The position numbers and the translations under genes were made by a program. Below, in pieces: positions 35,046-43,462 of a stretch of DNA of 64,000 nt; position 1 is the first letter of the stretch, and every line of letters starts with the position of its first letter. The stretch comes from Hydrogenophaga sp. SL48 (GTDB lineage Bacteria > Pseudomonadota > Gammaproteobacteria > Burkholderiales > Burkholderiaceae_C). The notes under the pieces were generated by a model. That model made no database searches, had not been told where the DNA came from, and worked only from the letters and a program-made list of their open reading frames with translations. The stretch is from the NCBI RefSeq assembly GCF_021729865.1, contig NZ_CP063400.1, positions 2,294,001 to 2,358,000 on the forward strand, written 5' to 3'.

Positions 35046-35616
35046 GGCTCCCTCATTGTTTGCCAGGTGGCGTTACCCACCCGATCAACACGTTCTCAGA
35101 CGTGTCTACCCATTCTCACGACCGATATCCCTCTATCAAGAAGGCTGTCTCGGGCGCCCAGTGCAACCTGGCAGGGCTCCTGATGCTCGTTGTTGTTACT
35201 GGCGACAACCACAGTCAAAACACCGACTTTCCCACTGTCAGTATTCCATTCTGTAGGCTCTCAGCCACTTAGTTTTTCTCGCAAGTCGTTGATTTCAAAT
35301 ACGTTTCCACAGCGTTTTTGACACTCTGTATGGATCTATTCTTGAAATCTGTGTGGCTGAGGTAGTCCTGCGAAGCCGCGATGGCTCCAAAAAAAGGCCG
35401 GCGTGGGAGCCGGACGCGAGAACTCAGCCTGTTGACCATGGTGGTCATTCAGATCCTCCCGCAGAAAGCGGCGTTGGTGATCTGTGCCCTCGAGGGCGTG
35501 CGCGAAGTCTAGCAAGGTTTTGGCGTCCACGGATTGCCCGAATGCTCTGGTTTCGCAGCGAGCATTCGTTTCAAAAACGCTATGTGGCTTTGGGAGACTC
35601 GTTTTCGGAATCAGCG

Positions 35617-35746
35617 CCGAAACCCTGCACTCCAGCACGAAAGTCGGCAACCCAAAACGAAACCAAGCACACCAATGCCGCTTCAAGGCTATCAACTCCG
35701 AAACCCTGCACTGGCTAACGAAAGTCAGCACTCCAGCACGAAAGTC
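35617..35746. repeat. Direct-repeat cluster upstream of the actin-like gene
   Basis: CCGAAACCCTGCACT occurs at 35617-35631 and 35698-35712; GCACTCCAGCACGAAAGTC occurs at 35627-35645 and 35728-35746; the core CGAAAGTC occurs three times (35638, 35719, 35739). Spacing is irregular and the repeats are direct. Placed 580 bp before a ParM/StbA-like gene, they could be a centromere-like partition site or leftovers of a duplicated non-coding unit. Confidence 0.6.
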
Positions 35747-35888
35747 TGCATTTTTTGGACAGCCAAGTGAAACTTCGAATCACCTTTGTCAAAGATGAAA
35801 TTGGGCTCCAACCTGTCTTTTTGAGATTGGCATGCCTTCCAGATGAGGGCGATCGCGCCCGGGCCGTCCGCGCTGCGCTGCGCTATCG

Positions 35889-36071
35889 ATGCTCCATGAG
35901 ACGGCGAGCATGCCTAGGTGGTTTCTCTCCCTTCCTGAAACCACAGGCGCGCTCCCCAGATCGTTCACCGTGCGAGTTGTACTGCTCGGCTCGGACCCAT
36001 CACTGCGTCCCGTGATTGAGCAGCTGGCGCGCATGCCAGATGTCGAGCGGGCCAGCTGGATCAAAACCTGA
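35889..36071 (+). CDS. Small hypothetical protein (60 aa)
   Basis: 60 residues, MLHETASMPRWFLSLPETTG and ending ARMPDVERASWIKT. Its stop TGA overlaps the ATG of the next small gene as TGATG, which supports real translation. An alternative frame from GTG at 35767 (starting VKLRITFVKDEIG) runs through the same DNA to 36015, and the two may be halves of one frameshifted gene. No family is recognised. Confidence 0.35.
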   Translation: MLHETASMPRWFLSLPETTGALPRSFTVRVVLLGSDPSLRPVIEQLARMPDVERASWIKT

Positions 36072-36304
36072 TGGCCCGAAGTCTTGGTCGCGGGCCCAGC
36101 GGTTTAGACCCTCATCCCGCCGCTATCCCAATCGAGTCCGTGAACAGGCTTTCTTCCTACGCCCCATCTCCTACGGTGGAGTCTCAGAGTGGGGACACCG
36201 CCCCTTCGGACATTCCAGCCACCAGCGACGCGGCCAGGACAAAGCTCTTCAAGAACGCACTGAAGGCCTTCGACCTCGATCTTCTACAGAACTCTCCTAC
36301 CTAA
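36071..36304 (+). CDS. Small hypothetical protein upstream of the actin-like gene (77 aa)
   Basis: 77 residues, rich in Ser, Pro and Ala in the first 55 and with a short charged helix at the end (TKLFKNALKAFDLDLLQNS). It begins in a TGATG overlap with the 60-residue gene and ends 21 bp before the actin-like gene. Small disordered proteins with a helix are common partners of ParM-type filaments (DNA adaptors), so an adaptor role is possible; there is no direct evidence. Confidence 0.5.
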   Translation: MARSLGRGPSGLDPHPAAIPIESVNRLSSYAPSPTVESQSGDTAPSDIPATSDAARTKLFKNALKAFDLDLLQNSPT

Positions 36305-36325
36305 CTCCAAAAGGACACAATTTTC

Positions 36326-37387
36326 ATGAAAGCGCGTACCGTCATTGCCATCGATATTGGCTACGGCAACACCAAGGTCGTCTGGAGCCACAGCCTGGAC
36401 AAGCAGGGGCGCTCCCGTTGGGGCGAGATCTGCTTTCGGTCGATCACGCCCAACGTGGTGGTCAACGAAGAGTCGGCAGGCCTCGCCAGTCAACCGGATC
36501 GCATCCTGATCGAGCACAACGGTCAGGCCTACTACGCCGGCCCAGCGGCCACCATGGGCGTCGAGGCCCGCTTCCTCGATCCGAACTACATCGAGACCGA
36601 CCAGCACGAGGTTCTCCTGCGAACGAGCATCCACCTGGCGATGCGCGAGCTCGGGCACTTCACCAACACCATCGACCTGATGGTTGTTGGCCTGCCCGTG
36701 AGCGGCTTCACCAACCGCGGTCGCAGGCTGCACGAGATCGCCATGCAGGCGCGACCCATCCCCGTACCCAAACACCTGGTGCACACCACTTCTGGTGCAT
36801 CAAGCATCGAGGTCAAGGCGTTGCAATGCCTTGTGCTGCCCCAGCCCTTCGGTGGACTGAGGGCCGCTGGTCAGAATGCATCTCCAGATGACCCCATCTA
36901 CCAACCCGGGAAGCTCACCATGCTGATCGATCCGGGGTATCGAACGCTGGACTGGTTCGTCAGCAACGGTATGTCCCCTGAACTGAAGCTGAGCGGGTCT
37001 TTCGACGGCGGGGTCTCCAACATCCTTCGTACCGTCAGCCAACAGGTCGGGTTCGACCACGGGACCGGCAGCCTTGAATTCGATCAGGTTGAAGAAGGTC
37101 TGAGCACCGGAAAGATCAACCTCGGATTCAAGGTGATCGACATGGCGCCCTATCAGAAGCTGGCCGTCGACGCGGCCAAGCGCGAGATTGCAGCGTTCCT
37201 GGGTCGTATCGACATGAACAAGGCACGGCTCAGTCGAGTGTTGCTGGCGGGTGGTGGTGCGAAGCTCTATGAGAAAGCTCTGCAGGATCGCTTGCCCGGC
37301 TACACGATTGAATGCATGTCCGACAGCGTGATGTCCAATGCGCGCGGTTACTGGCTTGCGGGTTGCGATCAGCTGGCCTCAACTTGA
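36326..37387 (+). CDS. ParM/StbA-like actin homologue
   Basis: 353 residues with the actin/Hsp70 ATPase signature: phosphate-1 AIDIGYGNTKVVW at residues 8-20, phosphate-2 MLIDPGYRTLDWF, and adenosine motif RVLLAGGGAKLYEKAL near 307. Similar proteins (ParM/StbA, Alp and the PRTRC protein D group) are coded by plasmids and integrative elements and push DNA copies apart by filament growth. AAAAGGA precedes the ATG. No ParR-like repeat-binding protein is recognised, so one of the small upstream proteins may serve. Confidence 0.85.
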   Translation: MKARTVIAIDIGYGNTKVVWSHSLDKQGRSRWGEICFRSITPNVVVNEESAGLASQPDRILIEHNGQAYYAGPAATMGVEARFLDPNYIETDQHEVLLRTSIHLAMRELGHFTNTIDLMVVGLPVSGFTNRGRRLHEIAMQARPIPVPKHLVHTTSGASSIEVKALQCLVLPQPFGGLRAAGQNASPDDPIYQPGKLTMLIDPGYRTLDWFVSNGMSPELKLSGSFDGGVSNILRTVSQQVGFDHGTGSLEFDQVEEGLSTGKINLGFKVIDMAPYQKLAVDAAKREIAAFLGRIDMNKARLSRVLLAGGGAKLYEKALQDRLPGYTIECMSDSVMSNARGYWLAGCDQLAST

Positions 37388-37460
37388 CTCCGTGGCTTTT
37401 TGCATCAAGATGGATTCGACTCTTCCATGAACACACTTCAATCTCAAAGGGAAACCGAAC

Positions 37461-37763
37461 ATGACCATGCAACATCACAAGACCGAAACGGAACGCCTGA
37501 TCGAGGACCCCCAGATGGCGAGTCTGGTCAAGCAACCTCTGACGGTACGGAGCATCCTTCTCACCTCTCTGATCCAGGCAGTGATCGGGGCGGTACTGGT
37601 CAACACGGTGGACTTCAGCGGGGACTTCCGCTGGCTGGCTCGCCTTGGCCTCATGCTGATGTTCTTTGGAGTGGCCGGGACCCTGATGTACAGCGCGGAT
37701 CTGATGAAGATGGAACGCCGAAATCGGGACCTGAGCGAGGCGCGGCAGCAAGACAAGCGTTGA
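37461..37763 (+). CDS. Small two-TM membrane protein
   Basis: 100 residues. A short charged N-terminus is followed by two hydrophobic segments (ILLTSLIQAVIGAVLVNTV and LGLMLMFFGVAGTLMYSA) and a highly charged C-terminal tail (MERRNRDLSEARQQDKR). A good GGGA ribosome binding site is present. No family is recognised. It follows the actin-like gene in the same direction and might anchor a filament or the AAA complex at the membrane (speculative). Confidence 0.65.
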   Translation: MTMQHHKTETERLIEDPQMASLVKQPLTVRSILLTSLIQAVIGAVLVNTVDFSGDFRWLARLGLMLMFFGVAGTLMYSADLMKMERRNRDLSEARQQDKR

Positions 37764-37881
37764 CTTTATGAATCAGTGGCTATTGTGGGTGAGCTCAGAA
37801 ACGGATCATTTGCGAAAAGGGGTCTGCGATACGCTCCATTCGCACGTCCACGAACGTATCACCCCGGCAAACTGGTCTCTC

Positions 37882-38109
37882 ATGACCACCCGCCCCGACC
37901 TCAGTGACGAGGAAGTCGATGCCATCTGCAGCGGCCTCACCCAGAACTTAGCCAAGTGCCGCTATTTGCGCAGCCTGGGGTTACGCGTCGAGCGGCGACC
38001 GAACGGGCGTCCATTGGTTGCACGAACAGAATGGGAACGTCGCCTCGTCAGCTATTACACCGAGCCACTCGCTGGCCGCAACACTCCGAAATGGAAAGTG
38101 GCGGCATGA
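37882..38109 (+). CDS. DUF4224-like small protein next to integrase (excisionase-type position)
   Basis: 75 residues. LSDEEVDAICSGLTQNLAKC and RYLRSLGLRVERRPNGRPLVAR match the DUF4224 pattern, a small helix-turn-helix-like family coded beside tyrosine integrases. It may be the recombination directionality factor. An ATG at 37768 would add 38 residues without family support. Its stop lies 26 bases before the integrase start. Confidence 0.65.
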   Translation: MTTRPDLSDEEVDAICSGLTQNLAKCRYLRSLGLRVERRPNGRPLVARTEWERRLVSYYTEPLAGRNTPKWKVAA

Positions 38110-38135
38110 GTTCAGTTGAATAGGAGCAACCCAGC

Positions 38136-39191
38136 ATGCCACGCCCCAGAGATCGACGCAGCACAGAGGGCCTGCTGCCGCGCATGGAGGCGCGGCCATG
38201 GAACGACGGAAAGACCGTCACCTATCGCTTCCACCCGGTCGCCGGAAAGCCGATGAATCTTGGCACCGACAAAATCGCTGCGATCCGCAAGGTCCTTGAC
38301 CTGAACGGCCAAGGCGACAGCTACGGAACCCTGCGATGGGTGTGGGAGCAATACCAGAAGGCGCCTCGGTGGCTTAAGCTGGCCGATGCCTCCCGCACTG
38401 ACTACGCCTCGGCCTGGAAGCAGATCGATGCGGTGCTGGGTCATCTGCAGATCTCTGCAATCGACTCGACCACCGTCGCTAGGTACGTGCACGTTGAGCG
38501 GGTCAAATCGCCCCGGCGGGCCGACATCGAAAAGTCTCTGATGTCCCGTTTGTTCGGCCACGGGATCAAGCTGGGTGTGTGCACCGTCAACGCCACAATC
38601 GGCGTGGAACCACATGGGAGCGAGCCACGCGACAAGGCTCCCGACACAAAGGTGCTGGCCAAGTTCTTGGAATGGCTGCAGCGCCAGACACCACAACGCC
38701 AGATCATTGGGATGATGGCTGAATACGCCAGCCTGGCCGGCAACCGCCGCGTGGAGTTCCTGGACCTGTCATGGCCCCAGATCGACGAAGCAGCCAAGGT
38801 GGTGCGGACGAAGCGTGCCAAACAGCGCGGTAAGAAGCGCGGCGAGGTGATCGAACTGGTGGCAATCACGCCGACACTCCAGGCGCTGATTGACCGCCTG
38901 AAGGTGGTTCGGGCCGCTCGCGGGGTTGACTGCCTCTATGTGTTCCCGTCGCGAGGAAACAACGCATACACCGACCGAGGGTTCAAAACACTGTGGCAGC
39001 GGTGCGTTCTCAAGGCCATCGAGGACAAGGTGATGACGGCAGAGGACCGATTCACCTTCCACGACCTGCGCGCCCACTACACCACGGAACACAAGGCTGA
39101 GCATGGCCTGCTTCCAGATCTGCACGCCAACCCCGCTACAACGGCGCGGGTGTATGACCGCACGAAGGTGGTCAGGCGGCAGGCACTGTGA
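38136..39191 (+). CDS. int: Tyrosine recombinase / site-specific integrase
   Basis: 351 residues of phage-integrase type. The N-terminal part is a SAM-like core-binding domain (RWLKLADASRTDYASAWKQIDAVLG). The catalytic domain has Arg in AGNRRVEFL at about 202, FHDLRAHY at about 308 (HxxR) and the nucleophile Tyr in ARVYDRTK near 340. TAGGAG precedes the start. It is the last gene before tRNA-His, whose 3-prime end is a typical target, so this protein probably inserted the region to its left. Confidence 0.92.
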   Translation: MPRPRDRRSTEGLLPRMEARPWNDGKTVTYRFHPVAGKPMNLGTDKIAAIRKVLDLNGQGDSYGTLRWVWEQYQKAPRWLKLADASRTDYASAWKQIDAVLGHLQISAIDSTTVARYVHVERVKSPRRADIEKSLMSRLFGHGIKLGVCTVNATIGVEPHGSEPRDKAPDTKVLAKFLEWLQRQTPQRQIIGMMAEYASLAGNRRVEFLDLSWPQIDEAAKVVRTKRAKQRGKKRGEVIELVAITPTLQALIDRLKVVRAARGVDCLYVFPSRGNNAYTDRGFKTLWQRCVLKAIEDKVMTAEDRFTFHDLRAHYTTEHKAEHGLLPDLHANPATTARVYDRTKVVRRQAL

Positions 39192-39504
39192 CCGTACCCT
39201 TTGTCAGACCAACTGTTTCTCTTGTCATGCTCTCATTCTTGTCCTGAATACGCCCCGGACCGCAGAAGGAAACCTTCAGCACCCTATTGGGCCAGTCCTT
39301 CCAAGCATGCCTGGTGGCGTGAAGGTACTTCGCAAGATAGGTGTGCTTGTATGTGGAAACCCAAGAACAAACTCCTTGGCTCTCGGGCCCTCTTTCGAGG
39401 CCAAGCTCGTCGGGGCACTGATCAATCCAAACTGAATCAACCAACTTAGCGTTTTTCAGTTGATCCCCTGTTGTGCTGTTTCATCGCGCACACCTAAACA
39501 GGAT

Positions 39505-39521
39505 ATTCCCACGGTGGGAAT
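39505..39521. repeat. Perfect 17-bp palindrome near the integration site
   Basis: ATTCCCAC-G-GTGGGAAT, 8-bp arms around one base. It lies 60 bp from the tRNA-His 3-prime end on the island side. It could be an arm-type site for the integrase or excisionase or a repressor operator. Confidence 0.5.
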
Positions 39522-39544
39522 TTTCTATGGACTAGAAACGACGA

Positions 39545-39564
39545 AGCCCGGTCGAAACCGGGCT
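39545..39564 (-). terminator. Rho-independent-type terminator after tRNA-His
   Basis: AGCCCGG, loop TTTCGA, CCGGGCT read on the minus strand, a perfect 7-bp stem 17 bases past the tRNA 3-prime end, followed by TCGTCGTTTC, a weak T-rich tail. Confidence 0.65.
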
Positions 39565-39580
39565 AAGTACTTGATCTATA

Positions 39581-39657
39581 TGGGGTGGCTGATGGGGCTC
39601 GAACCCACGACAACAGGAATCACAATCCTGGACTCTACCAACTGAGCTACAGCCACC
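39581..39657 (-). tRNA. tRNA-His (GTG)
   Basis: Cloverleaf on the minus strand: acceptor arms GTGGCTG and CAGCCAC, D-arm with AGCTCAGTTGGTAGAGT, anticodon loop GATTGTGATT with anticodon GTG, T-arm GTGGGTTCGAGCCCCAT, encoded CCA at 39581-39583. The extra G at position -1 (39657) faces C73, the histidine tRNA hallmark. It lies just downstream of the foldase gene and is the probable target of the integrase on its left. Confidence 0.97.
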
Positions 39658-39708
39658 GCAAGCCTCGCATTATAGCGCGAAGCTTTCGACATTCGAACGC
39701 GATCTGCT

Positions 39709-41625
39709 TCAAAGTGCAGGCTCGGGCACCAAAATCTTGACCTTGAAGCGTTCCTTGAGCAGCTCGTAGTGGGCCAGGGTCTCGGCCGCAGTCCACCACT
39801 GGGCGTACTGCTGCACCTCCTGGTTTTGCGCGGCAGGGGCGGCGCGGGGTAACAGCTTCTCCACTTTCACGATGGCATAACCCTGTTGGCCAAGATCCAC
39901 GCCGGCCCAGGCAGGCAGTTGTTTGGCATCGGCGCTCAGCGCCGCCTTGAGCACCGGCGCGGCCAGACCCTGCGGGTTGTCGCGGCTCACGACCACAGAC
40001 GCCGGGAGGGCCGTGGCATCAGAACCGGCCCGCAAGGCCGCCAGCTTCTTGACACCCTCTTCCTTCGCAAGCTGGGCCGCACGCTGGGCCACCAGGCGTG
40101 CACGCACGCTGTCGCGGACCTCGGCCAGAGGCAGCGTGCGCGCAGGCGTGTGTTGAACCACACGCGCCGCCGTGAGCTGACCGGAAGCGGTTTCGATGGC
40201 TTCGGTGTTGCGCTTGTTCTGCACCGACTCGGGCGCGAACAGCGCCGCCAGCAAGCGTTCATTGGCCAGCACGCCGCTGCCCTGCACCGGCTCGCGCGTC
40301 AGGCCCTTGGCAGTGCGCAGTTCCAGCTTGAGGCTGTCGGCCGCCGGCTTGAGACTGTCGGCCTGCTCGTAGACCAGGTTACCGAAGTTGTCGGCGTTTT
40401 CAGCGAACAGCTTCTGTCCTTGCTGCTTTTTCAGATCGGCTTCGATCTGGGGCCGCATCTCTTCAAAGCTGCGCTGTTTGGGTGCCTTGATATCGGTGAG
40501 CTGGATGATGTGAAAACCGAAATCGGTTTCGACCACATCGGAGATTGCGCCTTTGGCCATCGCGAAAACCACGTCTTCAAAAGGCTTCACCATCGCACCG
40601 CGACCAAAGAACTCCAGATCACCGCCCTTGTTGGCAGAGCCGGGGTCCTGCGATTCGGCTTTGGCCACGGCGGCAAAGGTCTCGGGCGCCTTGCGCAGCT
40701 GTTCCAGCAGGGCCTGCGCCTTGGCGCGGATCTTCTCTCGCTCAGCAGCCGGTGCGCTCTTCGGTGCGTTCAACAGGATGTGGCTCGCGCGGCGCTCTTC
40801 GTCGCCCGACAACAGCGCCATGTTTTCCTTGTAATAGGCCCGCAGTGCATCTTCGTTGAGCGTGACGCTCTGCGCCAGTCCGGCCGCGTCCAGCACCAGG
40901 TACTCCACGTCGATCAGCTCCGGCGCCTGGAACAAGGCCTGGTTGTCTTTGTAGAACTGCTCGATCTCCGCGTCGGTGGGCACGACCTTGGCAGCATGGT
41001 CGCTGGCGGCCAAGGGCAGCACCCGAACCTCGCGGCGTTCGAAGAACGCATTGAGGGACACCTGGGCCAGCGCTGGTGGAGCGAAGCCGGAGGATTGCAC
41101 ACCGCCCGTGACCTGCCGCACCGAGAGATCGGAGCGCACGCGGGCCTCGAAGCCTTCCGGCGTCAGGCCTTGACGGGCGACCAGCTGCCGGTAACCCTCC
41201 ACGTCCAGCGAGCCGTCGGGCTTGCGCAGCGCGGCGATGCTGGGGTCTTCCTGCAGCGCCCGAGCCAGGCGCTGGTCGCTCGTGAAGAGGTGGTCTTTCT
41301 GGGCCGCCACCGCCAGCACGCGGTCGCGAACCAGGCGTTCCAGGGATGCATAGCGAGCGCCATCGCTGTCCAGCAGCTTGGCATCGATGTTGGGCATGGA
41401 TTCGCGGAGCCGCTGCGCCTCGACCTTGTGGGCCTGGTCCCACTCGGCCTTGCTGATGTCCTGACCATCCACCGTGGCCACCGTTTCGCCGCTCTGGTTG
41501 CCGTCAGTGAAGCCCTGAATGCCGAACAGCACGAAGGACGGGATGATCAAGATCAGCAGGAAGCCCATCAGGTACTTCTTGTGATTGCGGATGGAATCGA
41601 ACATGCCTGGAATCCTGCAAATCAA
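39709..41625 (-). CDS. ppiD: PpiD/SurA-type peptidylprolyl isomerase, membrane-anchored periplasmic foldase
   Basis: 638 residues. One N-terminal TM helix ([24 protein letters not shown]) anchors it in the inner membrane; a SurA_N-like helical domain follows, then a parvulin domain near residues 270-390 ([51 protein letters not shown]) and a long C-terminal part. It helps envelope proteins fold in the periplasm. In Burkholderiales it often lies next to hupB, as here with tRNA-Val between. An internal ATG giving [12 protein letters not shown] (7 codons later) is an equally good start. Confidence 0.93.
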   Translation of the reverse strand: MICRIPGMFDSIRNHKKYLMGFLLILIIPSFVLFGIQGFTDGNQSGETVATVDGQDISKAEWDQAHKVEAQRLRESMPNIDAKLLDSDGARYASLERLVRDRVLAVAAQKDHLFTSDQRLARALQEDPSIAALRKPDGSLDVEGYRQLVARQGLTPEGFEARVRSDLSVRQVTGGVQSSGFAPPALAQVSLNAFFERREVRVLPLAASDHAAKVVPTDAEIEQFYKDNQALFQAPELIDVEYLVLDAAGLAQSVTLNEDALRAYYKENMALLSGDEERRASHILLNAPKSAPAAEREKIRAKAQALLEQLRKAPETFAAVAKAESQDPGSANKGGDLEFFGRGAMVKPFEDVVFAMAKGAISDVVETDFGFHIIQLTDIKAPKQRSFEEMRPQIEADLKKQQGQKLFAENADNFGNLVYEQADSLKPAADSLKLELRTAKGLTREPVQGSGVLANERLLAALFAPESVQNKRNTEAIETASGQLTAARVVQHTPARTLPLAEVRDSVRARLVAQRAAQLAKEEGVKKLAALRAGSDATALPASVVVSRDNPQGLAAPVLKAALSADAKQLPAWAGVDLGQQGYAIVKVEKLLPRAAPAAQNQEVQQYAQWWTAAETLAHYELLKERFKVKILVPEPAL

Positions 41626-41658
41626 ACGAACGCCGACACCGGAGTGTCGACAACAAAA

Positions 41659-41680
41659 AAGGCGAACCCGAGTTCGCCTT
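41659..41680 (-). terminator. Rho-independent terminator after tRNA-Val
   Basis: On the minus strand AAGGCGAAC, loop TCGG, GTTCGCCTT followed by TTTTTGTTG: a perfect 9-bp stem and a T-run. It ends the hupB-tRNA-Val transcript and separates it from the foldase gene. Confidence 0.9.
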
Positions 41681-41688
41681 CTTGATGG

Positions 41689-41764
41689 TGGTGGGTGCTG
41701 ACGGGGTCGAACCGCCGACCTACGCCTTGTAAGGGCGCCGCTCTACCGACTGAGCTAAGCACCC
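41689..41764 (-). tRNA. tRNA-Val (TAC)
   Basis: 76 nt on the minus strand: acceptor GGGTGCT / AGCACCC, D-arm TTAGCTCAGTCGGTAGAGC, anticodon loop CCTTACAAG with anticodon TAC, T-arm GGCGGTTCGACCCCGTC, encoded CCA at 41689-41691. It lies just after hupB and is probably co-transcribed with it. Confidence 0.97.
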
Positions 41765-41787
41765 CACCGGAAAACTTCAGACACGCT

Positions 41788-42060
41788 TCAGTTCAGCGCA
41801 TCTTTCAGGGCCTTGCCCGGACGGAACTTCGGCACCTTGGCGGCCTTGATTTTAATCTCTTCGCCGGTGCGGGGGTTGCGACCCTTGCGAGCCGGGCGCT
41901 TGGTCACGGCAAAAGAACCAAAACCCACCAGCGACACGGTGCCGCCTTTTTTGAGCGTGGTGCGAATGGCGGTGATGGTGGAATCCAGCGCACGGGTGGC
42001 GGCGGCCTTGGAAATGTCGGCGTGCTTGGCGATGTGCTCGACGAGTTCTGTTTTGTTCAC
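41788..42060 (-). CDS. hupB: DNA-binding protein HU-beta
   Basis: 90 residues, exact HU length: [26 protein letters not shown], then the beta-arm core [27 protein letters not shown] and the tail [15 protein letters not shown]. It is a dimeric nucleoid protein bending DNA through its two arms. It starts with GTG; AGAGGGG lies about 9 bases upstream. tRNA-Val follows 23 bases after its stop. Confidence 0.98.
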   Translation of the reverse strand: MNKTELVEHIAKHADISKAAATRALDSTITAIRTTLKKGGTVSLVGFGSFAVTKRPARKGRNPRTGEEIKIKAAKVPKFRPGKALKDALN

Positions 42061-42351
42061 AAATAGCCCCTCTTAAAGTGGTGAAAAGTCCGTTCAAACA
42101 AGCCTCCAGCCTCGGGATGCTCGCATCCCGGGCAAAAAGCCTGATGTTTCTGGTTGGATCGTGAGACGCATTGGTCGGTGCTCGCCGCCACATGCGCATC
42201 TTCATTAGACCCACCGGCCTGCACCCCTGTCAATACGGCGGTCTCGGCTTTGCTCAACGATGGCCAGAAGGGCGAGATTCTATGCGGATTCCACACCACC
42301 TCCCCTGCGCCAATGTGACTGGAGCCACCTGCCGTCACCGCCTCGTGAGGT
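42061..42351. promoter_or_regulatory. hupB promoter region
   Basis: 290 bp. It contains a perfect 8-bp inverted repeat CGGGATGC / GCATCCCG at 42113-42130 with no T-run, about 55 bp before hupB. The rest must hold the hupB promoter. No gene is supported. Confidence 0.4.
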
Positions 42352-43446
42352 TCAACCGAGCAGGGCACCGGCGATGGCCAGGCCGACATCGGAGGTACCG
42401 GCGGTGCCACCCAGATCGCGGGTGCGGGGTGCACCGCTGCCAGGTTGCAGCGTCGCCTCGATCGCCCGCATCACCGCGTCGTGTGCATCGCGGTAGCCCA
42501 GGTGATCCAGCATCATCGCGCCGCACCAGATCTGCCCGATCGGGTTGGCGATCCCCTGGCCGGCAATGTCCGGCGCGGAGCCGTGCACCGGCTCGAACAG
42601 CGAGGGGTGTTTGCGGTCGGGGTTGAGGTTGGCGCTGGGCGCGATGCCGATGGTGCCGGTGCAGGCCGGCCCCAGGTCGGACAGGATGTCGCCAAACAGG
42701 TTGCTGCCCACCACCACGTCGAAGAAGTCGGGGCGCTGCACGAAGTGTGCAGTGAGGATGTCGATGTGGAACTTGTCCACCGTCACGTCCGGGTACTGTT
42801 TCGCCATCTCGGCCACGCGCTCGTCCCAGTAGGGCATGGTGATTGCGATGCCGTTGCTCTTGGTGGCGCTGGTCAGGTGTTTCTTGGGCCGCGAGCGCGC
42901 CACCTCGAACGCGTAGCGCAGCACACGGTCCACGCCGATGCGCGACATCACTGTTTCCTGCACCACGATCTCGCGTTCGGTGCCGGCGTACATGCGCCCG
43001 CCGATGCTGGAATATTCACCTTCGGTGTTCTCGCGCACGATCACCATGTCGATCTCGCCGGGCTGGCGCGGGCTGCCGTCGCGTCGCACCACCGGTGCGG
43101 TCACGCCGGGCATGAGCTTGGCAGGACGGATATTGACGTACTGGTCGAACTCGCGGCGGAACATCAGCAGCGAACCCCAGAGCGACACATGGTCGGGCAC
43201 CTTGTCAGGCCAGCCCACGGCACCAAAGTAGATCGCATCGTGTCCGCCGATCTGCTCCTTCCAGTTGTCGGGCAGCATCTGGCCGTGCTTCTCGAAATAG
43301 TCGCAGCTCGAAAAGTCGAAGTGGTCGAACTGCAGCGGGATGTTGAACTTCGAGGCCGCGGCCTCCATCACGCGGATGCCCTCGGGCATGACCTCGGTGC
43401 CGATGCCGTCGCCGGCGATGACCGCGATGCGGTGGGTGGTGCTCAT
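42352..43446 (-). CDS. Tartrate dehydrogenase / D-malate dehydrogenase (decarboxylating)
   Basis: 364 residues of the isopropylmalate dehydrogenase family in its tartrate/D-malate branch: IAVIAGDGIGTEVMPEGIRV, the substrate block SLWGSLLMFRREFDQYVNIRPAKLMPG, VRENTEGEYSSIGG, TKSNGIAITMPYWDERV, and SNLFGDILSDLGPACTGTIGIAPSAN. It oxidises tartrate or D-malate with NAD+ and Mn2+ (TtuC/DmlA). It is clearly different from the enzyme at 11861. It is followed by hupB and preceded by an alpha/beta hydrolase 16 bp away on the same strand. Confidence 0.93.
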   Translation of the reverse strand: MSTTHRIAVIAGDGIGTEVMPEGIRVMEAAASKFNIPLQFDHFDFSSCDYFEKHGQMLPDNWKEQIGGHDAIYFGAVGWPDKVPDHVSLWGSLLMFRREFDQYVNIRPAKLMPGVTAPVVRRDGSPRQPGEIDMVIVRENTEGEYSSIGGRMYAGTEREIVVQETVMSRIGVDRVLRYAFEVARSRPKKHLTSATKSNGIAITMPYWDERVAEMAKQYPDVTVDKFHIDILTAHFVQRPDFFDVVVGSNLFGDILSDLGPACTGTIGIAPSANLNPDRKHPSLFEPVHGSAPDIAGQGIANPIGQIWCGAMMLDHLGYRDAHDAVMRAIEATLQPGSGAPRTRDLGGTAGTSDVGLAIAGALLG

Positions 43447-43462
43447 GGGATGCTCCTCTGGA

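Larger units (their letters stand above)
34884..35766. other. Non-coding block with hairpin and direct repeats
   Basis: About 880 bp without a convincing gene, between the AAA ATPase and the actin-like operon. It holds a two-level hairpin at 35009-35045 and a repeat cluster at 35617-35746, given separately. Open frames on both strands exist (for example minus 35336-35731) but lack start signals or family traits. Likely regulatory or a DNA-binding locus for the segregation genes (inference). Confidence 0.45.
39192..39580. other. Island end between integrase and tRNA-His
   Basis: About 390 bp. A minus-strand open frame at 39172-39444 (starting MVDSVWIDQCPDELGLERG) overlaps the integrase end and has no family match, so I leave it uncalled. 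The stretch also has a perfect palindrome at 39505-39521 and the tRNA-His terminator at 39545-39564. The attachment site should be at its right edge. Confidence 0.45.

Noticed and set aside
35336..35731. Minus-strand frame of 131 codons over the repeat cluster
   Set aside because: No start signal or family; the repeats translate into partly repeated peptides, which suggests non-coding repeats read by chance.
35617..35746. Repeat cluster as a CRISPR array
   Set aside because: Repeats are of different types, not evenly spaced, and no cas genes are present.
39172..39444. Minus-strand frame of 90 codons overlapping the end of int
   Set aside because: No recognisable family and it runs into the integrase gene; possible but unsupported, so not called.
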